Assembly: GCF_003626535.1 (NCBI RefSeq)
Contig: NZ_RBAL01000007.1
Location: 62,001 to 126,000 of the forward strand
Length of the DNA: 64,000 nucleotides
DNA from: Streptomyces hoynatensis
Lineage (GTDB): Bacteria; Actinomycetota; Actinomycetes; Streptomycetales; Streptomycetaceae
Direction of reading: 5' to 3'
Part shown: in pieces, positions 54,090 through 62,075 of the stretch
Position numbering within the stretch: position 1 is the stretch's first letter
Layout of the letters: each line of letters begins with the position of its first letter
Notes under the pieces: model-generated
What the model saw: the letters and a program-made list of their open reading frames with translations, nothing else
Databases searched by the model: none
What the model was told of the DNA's origin: nothing
Program-made: the position numbers and the translations under genes

Positions 54090-54260
54090 ATGCGCCACAC
54101 ATTGAGGATCGCCGCGGTCGGCGCCATCGCCGCCGCCGTCTTGGCGGGCGGTGCCGCGCAGGCACTGGCCGCGCCGGGCCAGGACGGCCGGGCCGCCGCC
54201 GTCACGGACTCCCCTCAGGCGGAGCCCTACGACCACCAGGTCACCGGCTCGCCGGAGTGA
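54090..54260 (+). CDS. Short secreted peptide ending in a DHQVT motif
   Basis: 56 residues. A clear signal peptide (MRHTLRIAAVGAIAAAVLAG, then AQALA) should be cut after residue 27. The mature peptide would have 29 residues, acidic, with no cysteine, ending YDHQVTGSPE. DHQVTGSPE matches the DHQITGEP repeat of the cytoplasmic protein encoded just upstream. The ATG at 54090 has AAGGAG 5 nt upstream, a strong site. It is flanked by hairpins on both sides, so it has its own transcript. I know of no family for it. A secreted peptide sharing a motif with a regulatory protein could be a signal, a decoy or a paralogue that gained export (inference). Confidence 0.75.
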   Translation: MRHTLRIAAVGAIAAAVLAGGAAQALAAPGQDGRAAAVTDSPQAEPYDHQVTGSPE

Positions 54261-54279
54261 GACTCCGGGGTGCCACCCC

Positions 54280-54310
54280 GTGGGCGGGACCCTCCGTCGG
54301 GCCCGCCCAC
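54280..54310 (+). terminator. Strong hairpin after the secreted-peptide gene
   Basis: GTGGGCGGG (54280-54288) and CCCGCCCAC (54302-54310) form a perfect 9-bp stem with a 13-nt loop, beginning 20 bp past the stop. A smaller hairpin (CGGGGT, GCC, ACCCCG) overlaps its left side. Confidence 0.7.
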
Positions 54311-54314
54311 CGGC

Positions 54315-54343
54315 GTTTATCGCCTGTTTATGACTCACTGTCA
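54315..54343 (+). promoter_or_regulatory. Second copy of the heptamer array, past the secreted-peptide gene
   Basis: GTTTATC, 4 bp, GTTTATG, 4 bp, ACTGTCA repeats the layout of the element at 53406-53434. The shared consensus is GTTYAYS, GTTTATS, MCTGTCA at 11-bp spacing. CATAAA at 54348-54353 would be 16 bp from the second heptamer and could be a -10. No recognisable gene follows on the plus strand. Confidence 0.55.
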
Positions 54344-54795
54344 TGCTCATAAAGTCCGGTCGCACAGGGGTGCGTGACCGGGCGCAGCCGATGATCTGTT
54401 CGGCGGCGACGGGGGAGCCGCCGGGCGGGTCCGGTCCCGACCGGCTCGGGTGGCGTGGAGGGGGCGCCGCCCGGGCCTCCTGGGGGCCGCGACACGGCCG
54501 GCTGAGGCACAGCGCGCACGCGGAGGGGAACCCGCGTGCGTGCCGTGGGGTGGGGGTTCCGTCCGGGCCGCGGCGGCGGCTGCGGCTCCGGGCGGGACAC
54601 GCAGGCGTCGGCCCGGACGGCATGGAGGGGAGCCGTTCGGGCCGAACGGCGTCGCCTCCCGCCTCTTCGCCGCCCCGGGCCCTTCCCGGTTCCCTCTGTG
54701 CCCTTCCCGGTCCTGCTGTGGCCTCTCTGCGGTTCCTTCCGTGGCCTTCCCGGTCCTGCTGCGGTTTCCGGTCCTTCCGGCGTCTTCCCCGGCCC
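54344..54795. other. Gene-free 450-bp region after the second heptamer array
   Basis: No open frame here has convincing codon use. CCTTCCCGGTCCTGCTG is repeated at 54702-54718 and 54745-54761. If the array at 54315 drives transcription, the product would be a non-coding RNA or a very small protein running towards the convergent nucleotidyltransferase gene. Confidence 0.5.
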
Positions 54796-55533
54796 TCAGG
54801 GGCCCGCGGGCGGGGCGGCGGGCGGCGGAAGGGGCGCTGAGCCGGCCGGGAGGGGCGGTGTGACGGGCGTTCCCGAGCCGAGCAGCCGGAAGGCCAGCGA
54901 CTCGACCTCCGCGGCGAAGGAGGCGAGCCCCGGCTCCCTGCGGACCGCCGCGCGGGCGAGGCGGGCGATCTCGGCCGGCCAGGCGCCGCCCGCGGTCCCC
55001 GGCTCCCCGATCCGCGCCAGACCGCGGTCGAGCAGCGCACGCGCCTCCTCCGGACGCCCCCGCGCCACCGCCTTCACCACCCCGACCGCGTTGGCCAGGG
55101 CGCTGGCCGGCCGCGACCACTCGCCCTCCGCGGCCCGCGCCGCCGGATTGCCCACGTCGTAGTCGGGGTCGGACGCCACCGAGGCCGCGCGCACCGACAG
55201 GTCGAGCCGCCAGAACAGCGGCACCTCGGCGAAGCGCACGTAGAGCAGGCGCCGCCGGTCCGAGTGGGCGAACTCGGGGTCCACCCGCACCGAGGCCACC
55301 GGCCGCACCGCCGCCAGCACCTCGGGCGCCCGCGACAGGCACGAGGCGAATCTGGCGTCGGGGACGATCCATTCGACGTCGATGTCGCTGAACGCGTCCG
55401 CGGCGCCGGACGCGAGGGAGCCACGCAGCGCGGCCGTCGAGCCGGAGCAGCCGAGCACCAGCGCCACCCGCACCTCGGCCGCCAGCCGCCACGGCGGGCC
55501 CGTCTCGCCCTCGGCGAACGCATGTTGTGCCAT
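54796..55533 (-). CDS. Nucleotidyltransferase-domain protein
   Basis: 245 residues. The pol-beta-type minimal nucleotidyltransferase signature is visible: LVLGCSGSTAALRGSLASGAADAFSDIDVEW gives G-S and D-x-D. The rest is helical and unlike the large nucleotidyltransferases. Such proteins can be antibiotic adenylyltransferases or toxin-antitoxin-type MNT enzymes, but no HEPN partner is present. The start is the ATG at 55533, only 25 bp from the divergent reductase start. The function is not assigned. Confidence 0.75.
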   Translation of the reverse strand: MAQHAFAEGETGPPWRLAAEVRVALVLGCSGSTAALRGSLASGAADAFSDIDVEWIVPDARFASCLSRAPEVLAAVRPVASVRVDPEFAHSDRRRLLYVRFAEVPLFWRLDLSVRAASVASDPDYDVGNPAARAAEGEWSRPASALANAVGVVKAVARGRPEEARALLDRGLARIGEPGTAGGAWPAEIARLARAAVRREPGLASFAAEVESLAFRLLGSGTPVTPPLPAGSAPLPPPAAPPAGP

Positions 55534-55558
55534 GCGGACATGCTGGCATGCTTGCGGC

Positions 55559-56308
55559 GTGGCTCAACCTCTGAACGGTAAAGCGGCCGTTGTCACCGGC
55601 GGCTCCCGGGGCATCGGGCGTGCCATCGTGGAGCGACTGGCGCGCGACGGCGCACAGGTCGTCTTCAGCTACGCGAAAAACCAGGCCCGGGCCGCCGAGG
55701 TGGAGGCCGCGGTCGCGGCGGCCGGGGGCGGCACCGCCCGGGGCGTCCGGGCCGACTTCACCGAGCCCGCCCAGGCGGAGGCCCTGATGGAGCGCGCCGC
55801 CGAACTCCTCGGCGGGCTCGACGTGCTGGTCAACAACGCGGTGCGCGACATCTCCCTCACCCCGCTCGCCGACACCCCGGACGAGCTGTGGGAGGAGACG
55901 ATGGCCGCGAACGCGACCTCCGTGTTCGTGACCCTCCGCTATGCGGCCAGGCACATGCGGGACAACGGCCGGATCGTGAACATCTCCACCCTCAACACCA
56001 GCCGCCCAGGCCCCGGCCTCGGCCTCTACGTGGCGGGCAAGGGCGCGCTGGAACAGCTGACGGCCGTGGCCGCCGTGGAACTCGGCCCGCGCGGCATCAC
56101 CGCCAACGTCGTCTCCCCCGGCGCCACCGACACCGAGCTCTTCCGCACCCACAACCCCCCGGAGGCGGTGGCCCAGGTGGAGCGGCTCACCCCGCTCGGC
56201 CGTCTGGGCGAGCCCGCCGACATCGCCGACGTGGTCGCCTTCCTGGCCGGTCCCGACGGGCGCTGGCTCACCGGGCAGAACCTGCACGCCACCGGGGGCT
56301 TCGGCTAG
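55559..56308 (+). CDS. Short-chain dehydrogenase/reductase
   Basis: 249 residues of classical SDR. TGGSRGIGRA is the NAD(P) site, NNAVRD the structural Asn motif, the catalytic serine is in VNISTLN, and YxxxK is YVAGK. It ends with WLTGQNLHATGGFG, the normal SDR C-terminus. I take the GTG at 55559 (VAQPLNGKAAVVTGG); an ATG at 55532 is in frame but would overlap the divergent gene's start region. There is no ribosome site. Substrate unknown; FabG-like or polyol reductases are the nearest types. Confidence 0.88.
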   Translation: MAQPLNGKAAVVTGGSRGIGRAIVERLARDGAQVVFSYAKNQARAAEVEAAVAAAGGGTARGVRADFTEPAQAEALMERAAELLGGLDVLVNNAVRDISLTPLADTPDELWEETMAANATSVFVTLRYAARHMRDNGRIVNISTLNTSRPGPGLGLYVAGKGALEQLTAVAAVELGPRGITANVVSPGATDTELFRTHNPPEAVAQVERLTPLGRLGEPADIADVVAFLAGPDGRWLTGQNLHATGGFG

Positions 56309-56528
56309 GCCGCGTCGTCCGGATCTTCGTGGGGCCAGGCCGCCCGCCCGTCGAGGCGGCACGCGGGGCCGCCGGAGATTCCACGCCTTCGGGTGATCCG
56401 GCGCCACCCGCGCGAGGGAGCGCCCCGGCCCCCGGTGCGCGCGCCCGGCCTCCGGTGCGCGCGCGGGCCGCACGGTGCGCGCGCCCGCCGCCGCACGGTG
56501 CACGCGCGGGCGGCCGGCGCGGCCGGGC

Positions 56529-58331
56529 TCAGTCGAGGTAGACGGTCACGGCCAGGGGCGCGTGTGCGAAGCCCCGCGCGGCCAGGCGGCCGAAGTCGCC
56601 GAAGGCCACGTCCCTGGCGCCCAGCACCCGGTCCCCCTCCGCCGCGGCGTCCGTGGTGCTCCCGGCGCCCGCGGCCTCCTCGGCGCCGTGCAGGCCGGCC
56701 CCCAGGGCCGCCCGGGCCTCGGGCGAGCCCGGCCCCGCGCCCAGGTCGCCCGCCAGCACGGCGTGCGGGTCCTCGCCCACGGCCGCAAGCAGCGCCCGGC
56801 TCGTCGCCTCCCCCGGCTCGGCGCGTGCGGTGACCAGGCGGGCGGTGGCGCCGTTCGCCAGCCGCACCTCCACCGCGGCCAGGGACCCGTCCCCCGGCAG
56901 CCCCGAGGTCTCGGCCCCGACCACCGGCAGCCCGGTGAGGACCAGGGTGCCCCGCTGCGGCTCCCCGGCCGGGGCCCACACCGCGGTGGCGCCGAGCTGC
57001 CGGGCCAGCCAGGCCCGCAGGTCGAGACCCCCGGCGCCCGCCAGGCCCCGCGGCACCTCCTGCAGGACCACGATGTCGGCCCCCGCCTCCTCGACGGCGT
57101 CCAGGACCGCCCCCGGGTCGAGTTCCCCTCCCCGGTCGACGGCGGCGGAGACGTTCCAGGTCAGCAGGCGGTATATCCCGCCCGCCGTGTCCGTGGGCAG
57201 CGGCGCGGGAGCCGGGCGCAGCGCCCCGGTCAGCGGCGGCGCCGCGAGCAGCGCGACGGCCAGCAGCACCGGCGCGAAGGGCCTCGGCAGCGGCGGCCCG
57301 CCCGGCGCCCCGAGGGCGGCCAGGGCCGTGCCGAACGCCGTGATCAGCACGAACGCGCCCGGCGCGACGCCGTGTTGCAGGGGGAGCGCGACCAGCAGGC
57401 AGCCCAGCGCGCCGGCGGCCCCGGCGAGCGCCAGGTCGTAGGGCGGCGCGAGGGCGGCCCAGGCGGGCGGGCGCAGCGCCAGGGCCCGCCGCAGCACCGC
57501 GGGCAGCGCGGCGAGCGCCAGCGCCGCGGCCGGGCAGGCGGCCCAGCCGGGCAGCAGGACGAAAGCGGCGAGGGCCGGTGCGAGTACCGCGGGCGCGGGC
57601 CACCGCTCCCCCATCGCCCAGACCCCGGCGAGCGCGCCCGCCGCCACCCACAAGCCGGCCGCGCTCGCGGAGACCTCCGCCTCGGCGGACAGGTAGGAGG
57701 GCGAGCCGGCCAGCAGTCCGTACCAGGCCAGGGGCGCGCCGAGCAGCGCGAGCGGCACCCCGCCCGCGGGCCGGGCGGCGGGCTCCTGGTACAGGCACCA
57801 GGCCAGGCCCGCCAGGGCGAGGGCGAGCAGCAGGGCGGGCAGCCACCCGGCCGCGCCGCGGTGCCACACCGGGTCGAGCAGGTCGCCGCACAGCCGCAGC
57901 GCCGCGTCGGCGCCGGCGGCCAGGGCCAGCGCCCTGGCCGCGCGCCCGGTGTCCGCGCAGGCGCGCACCGCGAGCACCAGCACGGCGAAGGCGAGCCCGA
58001 GGGCGAACGCGACGACGGGAAGCACGCGCGCGAAGGGGAGTTGCACGAGCAGCCTGGCCAGCGCGAGCCCGCCGACGGCCGCCGGCAGCGCGCGCCGCGA
58101 GCCCAGCCACCACACCAGCGGCCCGCCCGCCGCCGCGCACAGGCAGACCAGGACGGGGGCGACCGGGCCGCGGGCCGCGACCCCCGACAGCCGCAGCAAC
58201 TCCAGGGCGACCAGCGCGGCGACGCCGGTCAGCCAGGGGGCGGTGGCCGCGGCGGACGGCAGCGTCCCGGGCCGTGACCTGGTCAGTCCCACGAGTGCCC
58301 GGGTCAGGCGGACGGGTGCGGCAACGCTCAT
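56529..58331 (-). CDS. Membrane protein with degenerate endonuclease/exonuclease/phosphatase domain
   Basis: 600 residues. About ten membrane segments (residues 30-350) precede an EEP-fold domain: LLTWNVS, VVLQEVPRG. The usual GDFN site is GDLGAGP and the usual SDH is FAHAPLAV, so one catalytic Asn and one Asp are missing. The domain may be inactive or have a changed chemistry. In S. coelicolor a membrane EEP gene lies between afsS and afsK as I recall, which matches this position. It precedes and is in line with afsK, about 100 bp after it on the minus strand. Confidence 0.8.
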   Translation of the reverse strand: MSVAAPVRLTRALVGLTRSRPGTLPSAAATAPWLTGVAALVALELLRLSGVAARGPVAPVLVCLCAAAGGPLVWWLGSRRALPAAVGGLALARLLVQLPFARVLPVVAFALGLAFAVLVLAVRACADTGRAARALALAAGADAALRLCGDLLDPVWHRGAAGWLPALLLALALAGLAWCLYQEPAARPAGGVPLALLGAPLAWYGLLAGSPSYLSAEAEVSASAAGLWVAAGALAGVWAMGERWPAPAVLAPALAAFVLLPGWAACPAAALALAALPAVLRRALALRPPAWAALAPPYDLALAGAAGALGCLLVALPLQHGVAPGAFVLITAFGTALAALGAPGGPPLPRPFAPVLLAVALLAAPPLTGALRPAPAPLPTDTAGGIYRLLTWNVSAAVDRGGELDPGAVLDAVEEAGADIVVLQEVPRGLAGAGGLDLRAWLARQLGATAVWAPAGEPQRGTLVLTGLPVVGAETSGLPGDGSLAAVEVRLANGATARLVTARAEPGEATSRALLAAVGEDPHAVLAGDLGAGPGSPEARAALGAGLHGAEEAAGAGSTTDAAAEGDRVLGARDVAFGDFGRLAARGFAHAPLAVTVYLD

Positions 58332-58432
58332 GCCCAGAGGCTAGCCGCCCGGGGGAACGGGCGTGGCCGGGGCCGGAGTTGCCCCCGCCCGGGGCGGGCG
58401 GGCGCAGGCGGGCGGCTGCGCGCGGGGCGGCG

Positions 58433-60838
58433 CTACGCCTGCCGGGTGCCGCGGGCCGCGTCCAGGGCGTACACGCAGTGGTCCTTGCTGCAGGCGAAGA
58501 CCATGCCGTCGGCCGCCGCGGGCGTCCCGGTGATCTCGCCGCCGGTCTCCAGCTTCCAGCTGAGCCGCCCGCTGACCGCGTCCAGCGTGTACAGGCAGTG
58601 GTCCGCCGAGCCGAAGTGCAGGCGGCCGTCCCTGACCACGGCCGAGCCGACGATCGGCTCCCCCGCGGCGAAACGCCACCGCGGCGTCCCGCTGACCGCG
58701 TCCAGCGTGTACATCGCGGTGCCGCTGCCCAGGTGCACGAGGCCGTCGGACACCACCACCGGCTCGGTGGACTGCCTGGCCTCGGTGGCGATGCGCCACC
58801 TGTCGTCCCCGGTGGCCACGTCGAGCGCGTAGACCGTGCCGAGGTAGTCGGCGAAGTACACGCCGGCCTCGCGGGTCGCGGCGGAGGCGTAGGTGGGCGG
58901 GCACAGGATCGCGGCCGGGGCGTCGAAGCGCCAGCGCTCGGCGCCCGTCGCGGAGTCCAGGGCGAGGACGCGCGAGCCGGCGCACACGTACACCGCCCCG
59001 TCGTCGGTGGGTGCCACCCGCACCGGCACCCCGCCGGTCACCGAGACGTCGCCCACCGGGTAACGCCACAGCTCGGCGCCGGTGCGCGCCTCCAGGGCGT
59101 ACAACTGGCCCTCGCCCCAGGCGTAGACGACGCCGCCGTGCACCACGGGCGCCGTGTCGGGGGTCTCGAAGTCGGTCTGGGCGCCGGAGAGCTCCCACAG
59201 CCGCTCGCCGTTGGCCGACTCCCAGGCCTGCACGCCGCCGCCCCGCATCGCGGTGACGACGGTGCCGCGCTCGGCTCGCAGGGCGTAGATCCAGCCCTCG
59301 GTCGCGATGCGCCAGCGGTCGGAGCCGTCGGTGGCGTCGAGGGCGTACAGGCTCGGCCCGTCGGAGGCGAGGACCCGGCCGCCGGTGACGGCCATCGACC
59401 AGGCCACGTCCCGGGTCTTGAACTGCCGCCGCCCGCTTGCCACGTCGAGCGCGTGCACCTCGACCGAGGTGACGTAGAGCAGGCCGCCGCGGACGACGGG
59501 CGAGCCCCACAGGTCGTTGTTCATCCGGAAGCGCCAGGGCCGCCAGCGGGCCGGCGCCGCGGTCTGCTGCCCCGGCTGCCCCGGGTGCGCGGTGATCGGG
59601 CTCGGCACGGCCGCCGCGGGGGCGGCCGTCGGCGGCCTGGCCCAGTCAGGGGAGTGCGGCACGAGGTGGTCGCCGGGGGCGGCGGGGGCGCCGCGCTGCG
59701 GCCCCGGGCCGATCGGCATCTGCGCCCCGGGCAGCCGCACCGGGTCCTCCGCGGGCGGCACCGCGGGCACCGAGGGCGGCGGGGCGCTCGGCATCGGCGG
59801 CGGGGCGGTGGGCATGGGAGGCGGCGCGGTCCTGCCCGAGGCCGCGGAAGGTGAAGACGCCGAAGATGCCGAGGGCGCAGAGGGGGGCCCTGAGGGTGCC
59901 GAGGGAACGGAGGGGGGCGAGGGCGCCGCGGGCGGCGAGCTGGGCGAACGGCCGCGGCGGCGCTCGATGAGCGCGACCGCGCCCGGCGGCAGCCAGGCGG
60001 AGGCGCTGCCGCCGTCGTCACCCCCCGCGAAGAGGTGGGGGGCGAGCTGGGCCTGCAGGTCGGCCGGGGTGGGCCGGTCCTCGGGCTTGTGCTCCATCAG
60101 GGACTCGATCAGGGGCCGCAGCTCGTCCGGCAGCCCGGACAGGTCGGGCCGCTCCCGCAGCAGCATGAAGACGGTCTCCACCGGGTTCGCCCCGTGGTAG
60201 GGCGGATGGCCGGTGGCGGCGAAGACGAGGGTGGAGGCGAGGGAGAAGACGTCGCTCGCCCCGGTGACGCTGCGGGAGTCCCTGGCCTGCTCCGGGGACA
60301 TGTAGGCGGGGGTGCCGACCGCGACGTTGGTCATGGTCAGGCGGGTGTTGGAGACGCCGGAGGCGATGCCGAAGTCGATGACGCGCGGGCCGTCCTCGAC
60401 CACGAGCACGTTGGAGGGCTTCATGTCCCGGTGCACCAGCCCGGCGCCGTGGATCGACTGGAGGGCCTCGGCGATGCCCGCGGCGAGCCAGCGGACGGCC
60501 TGCGGGGGCAGCGGCCCGCACTCGGTGACGATCTCCTCCAGGGAGGGGGCGGGCACGTAGGCGGTCGCCAGCCAGGGCACGGCGGCCCGCGGGTCGGCGT
60601 CGACCACGGCCGCGGTGTAGAAGCCGCTGACCGCCCTGGCCGCCTCGACCTCGCGCGTGAAGCGCACCCGGAACAGCTGGTCCTCGGCGAGCTCGCTGCG
60701 CACCGTCTTGATCGCCACTCGCCGCCCGGACGCCGACCGCGCCAAGTAGACCAGGCCCATGCCGCCGGCGCCGAGCCGGCCGAGCACCTCGAACGGCCCG
60801 ATCCGCCGCGGATCGTGCTGCGTCAGCTGCTCCACCAC
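58433..60838 (-). CDS. afsK: AfsK-type Ser/Thr protein kinase with PQQ beta-propeller
   Basis: 801 residues (S. coelicolor AfsK is 799). The kinase domain has GRLGAGGMGLVY, VAIKTV (K44), HRDMKPSN, IDFGIAS and SPEQARDS. A Pro/Ser/Ala-rich linker of about 150 residues leads to eight blades of PQQ-type propeller (repeats such as LYALDATDGSDRWRIATEG and YTLDAVSGTPRWRFAAGEP). There is no membrane segment. AfsK autophosphorylates and phosphorylates AfsR. The start is the first of two GTG codons at 60838 with GGAGGAGG upstream. AfsR lies 5 kb away on the other strand, so the two halves of the cascade are separately transcribed. Confidence 0.92.
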   Translation of the reverse strand: MVEQLTQHDPRRIGPFEVLGRLGAGGMGLVYLARSASGRRVAIKTVRSELAEDQLFRVRFTREVEAARAVSGFYTAAVVDADPRAAVPWLATAYVPAPSLEEIVTECGPLPPQAVRWLAAGIAEALQSIHGAGLVHRDMKPSNVLVVEDGPRVIDFGIASGVSNTRLTMTNVAVGTPAYMSPEQARDSRSVTGASDVFSLASTLVFAATGHPPYHGANPVETVFMLLRERPDLSGLPDELRPLIESLMEHKPEDRPTPADLQAQLAPHLFAGGDDGGSASAWLPPGAVALIERRRGRSPSSPPAAPSPPSVPSAPSGPPSAPSASSASSPSAASGRTAPPPMPTAPPPMPSAPPPSVPAVPPAEDPVRLPGAQMPIGPGPQRGAPAAPGDHLVPHSPDWARPPTAAPAAAVPSPITAHPGQPGQQTAAPARWRPWRFRMNNDLWGSPVVRGGLLYVTSVEVHALDVASGRRQFKTRDVAWSMAVTGGRVLASDGPSLYALDATDGSDRWRIATEGWIYALRAERGTVVTAMRGGGVQAWESANGERLWELSGAQTDFETPDTAPVVHGGVVYAWGEGQLYALEARTGAELWRYPVGDVSVTGGVPVRVAPTDDGAVYVCAGSRVLALDSATGAERWRFDAPAAILCPPTYASAATREAGVYFADYLGTVYALDVATGDDRWRIATEARQSTEPVVVSDGLVHLGSGTAMYTLDAVSGTPRWRFAAGEPIVGSAVVRDGRLHFGSADHCLYTLDAVSGRLSWKLETGGEITGTPAAADGMVFACSKDHCVYALDAARGTRQA

Positions 60839-61123
60839 GTGCCTGACACCTCCTCCCCGTTAGGGCGCTGCTTCACCGCCCCTTGCAGCATCTCATTGCC
60901 GCTCGGACCGTGCGGACCTCCAAGACGATTCTTCCCTCAGGCACCGACAAGGGCGAACCCGGGGTGCGGGGGCGCACAAGGGGTGGTAGCGCCCCACAAG
61001 GTCGCATAGAGCCGCAAAGGATCGTGAAGATCCACAAAAAACCGCCAACGCGATCGAAGCCCCGCGAAGAGCCAGGAAAATGGGGAATGGACGCGTTCGC
61101 GTGTGGCCTCACCCCGTTCGGAT

Positions 61124-61147
61124 GCGATCAAATCGCGCCTTGATCGC
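61124..61147. promoter_or_regulatory. Inverted-repeat operator and promoter before the TetR gene
   Basis: GCGATCAA (61124-61131), 8 bp, TTGATCGC (61140-61147) is followed by TAGATA at 61151-61156, a likely -10. The repeat overlaps the -35 position, the usual layout for TetR autorepression. The ATG at 61168 is about 11 bp after the -10. The preceding 250 bp back to afsK holds no gene. Confidence 0.65.
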
Positions 61148-61167
61148 GCGTAGATAAGCTGACTGGC

Positions 61168-61821
61168 ATGACAGGACAGGTAACGACCGTTGACGGCCGG
61201 GTCGCCGGTCGGCGTGGTCAGGCAACGCGGCAGAAACTGCTCGACTGCCTCGGCAAGATGCTGGGGTCGTCCCCGTACCGCGACGTCAAAGTCATCGACG
61301 TAGCACGCAAAGCGGGCACGTCACCGGCCACTTTCTACCAATACTTCCCGGATGTCGAGGCCGCGGTCCTGGAGCTGGCCGACGGCGTGGTGCGGGAGAG
61401 CGCCGAGCTCTCCGAGCTGCTCACCGGGCGCTCCTGGGCCGGCCGCGCGGGCGGAGCGGCCGCCGAGGAGCTGGTGGAGGGCGTCCTCACGTTCTGGCGC
61501 AAACACGACGCCATCCTCCGGGTGATCGACCTGGGCGCCGCCGAGGGCGACCGGCGCTTCGTCCGCCTCAGGACCCGCGTGCAGGGCGCGGTGGTCAAGC
61601 CGCTGGCCGAGACGATCGAGGCGGAGCGCGGGCGCGGGCGCGCCACGGCCCCCGAGGCGACGCCCACCGCGCTGGCCGCCTCCCTCGTCACCATGCTGGC
61701 CGCCGCCTCCGCCCAGCCGAAGAGCCTCCAGGCGCTCGGCGCCAAACAGGGCGACCTCAGGCCCGCCCTCGCCCTCCTCGTGCACCTGGGCGTCACCGGC
61801 CGCAAGCCCGCCGCCAAGTAG
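61168..61821 (+). CDS. TetR family transcriptional regulator
   Basis: 217 residues. The N-terminal HTH is TRQKLLDCLGKMLGSSPYRDVKVIDVARKAGTSPATFYQYFPD (residues 18-60). The C-terminal part is helical (VLTFWRKHDAILRVIDLGAAEGD). The ligand is unknown. It may repress itself and the divergent afsK, since the inverted repeat lies between them, and perhaps the flavin monooxygenase 255 bp downstream. No ribosome site is seen before the ATG, so it may be nearly leaderless. Confidence 0.9.
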   Translation: MTGQVTTVDGRVAGRRGQATRQKLLDCLGKMLGSSPYRDVKVIDVARKAGTSPATFYQYFPDVEAAVLELADGVVRESAELSELLTGRSWAGRAGGAAAEELVEGVLTFWRKHDAILRVIDLGAAEGDRRFVRLRTRVQGAVVKPLAETIEAERGRGRATAPEATPTALAASLVTMLAAASAQPKSLQALGAKQGDLRPALALLVHLGVTGRKPAAK

Positions 61822-61928
61822 CGCCCGCGCCGCACCGCGCGGCGGCGCCCCCACGCGGAGCCTCCTTGCCGCCTGTGCCCGCTCGCCTCCTCCCCTTCTC
61901 CGGCCTCCCCTGTCTTCCCCGCCTCCCC

Positions 61929-61957
61929 GGCTTTCCCGGCTTTCCCGGCTTTCCCTG
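61929..61957. repeat. Triple CCGGCTTTC tandem repeat
   Basis: CCGGCTTTC is repeated three times with 9-bp period in the gap between the TetR and monooxygenase genes. It is pyrimidine-rich and lies outside any gene. Confidence 0.7.
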
Positions 61958-62039
61958 TCTCCGTTTGCCTCCCCCGCTCGTCTCCCGGCTTGTCGCCCCG
62001 CGTCGCCGCCCCGCGCTTCCCTCCGGAAGGCAGCGCCCG

Positions 62040-62069
62040 CGGACACGCGCGGTTGTCGGCGCCTACGGC
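62040..62069 (+). promoter_or_regulatory. Candidate promoter of a leaderless monooxygenase gene
   Basis: CGGACA (62040-62045), 18 bp, TACGGC (62064-62069) would start transcription at or next to the ATG at 62076. It is moderately close to the housekeeping consensus. Confidence 0.4.
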
Positions 62070-62075
62070 CTGCGT

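Noticed and set aside
53567..54260. DHQIT genes considered as a RiPP precursor pair
   Set aside because: No maturation enzyme (ATP-grasp, lanthipeptide synthetase, radical SAM, YcaO) is adjacent, and the position after afsR fits AfsS better. A RiPP role is not excluded but is unsupported.
54343..54840. 165-codon plus-strand frame starting right at the second heptamer array
   Set aside because: Its start would lie upstream of the likely transcript start, codon use is not coding-like and the product is low-complexity.
54796..56308. Nucleotidyltransferase and divergent reductase considered as a toxin-antitoxin pair
   Set aside because: No HEPN or antitoxin-type partner is present, and the reductase is a complete SDR enzyme.
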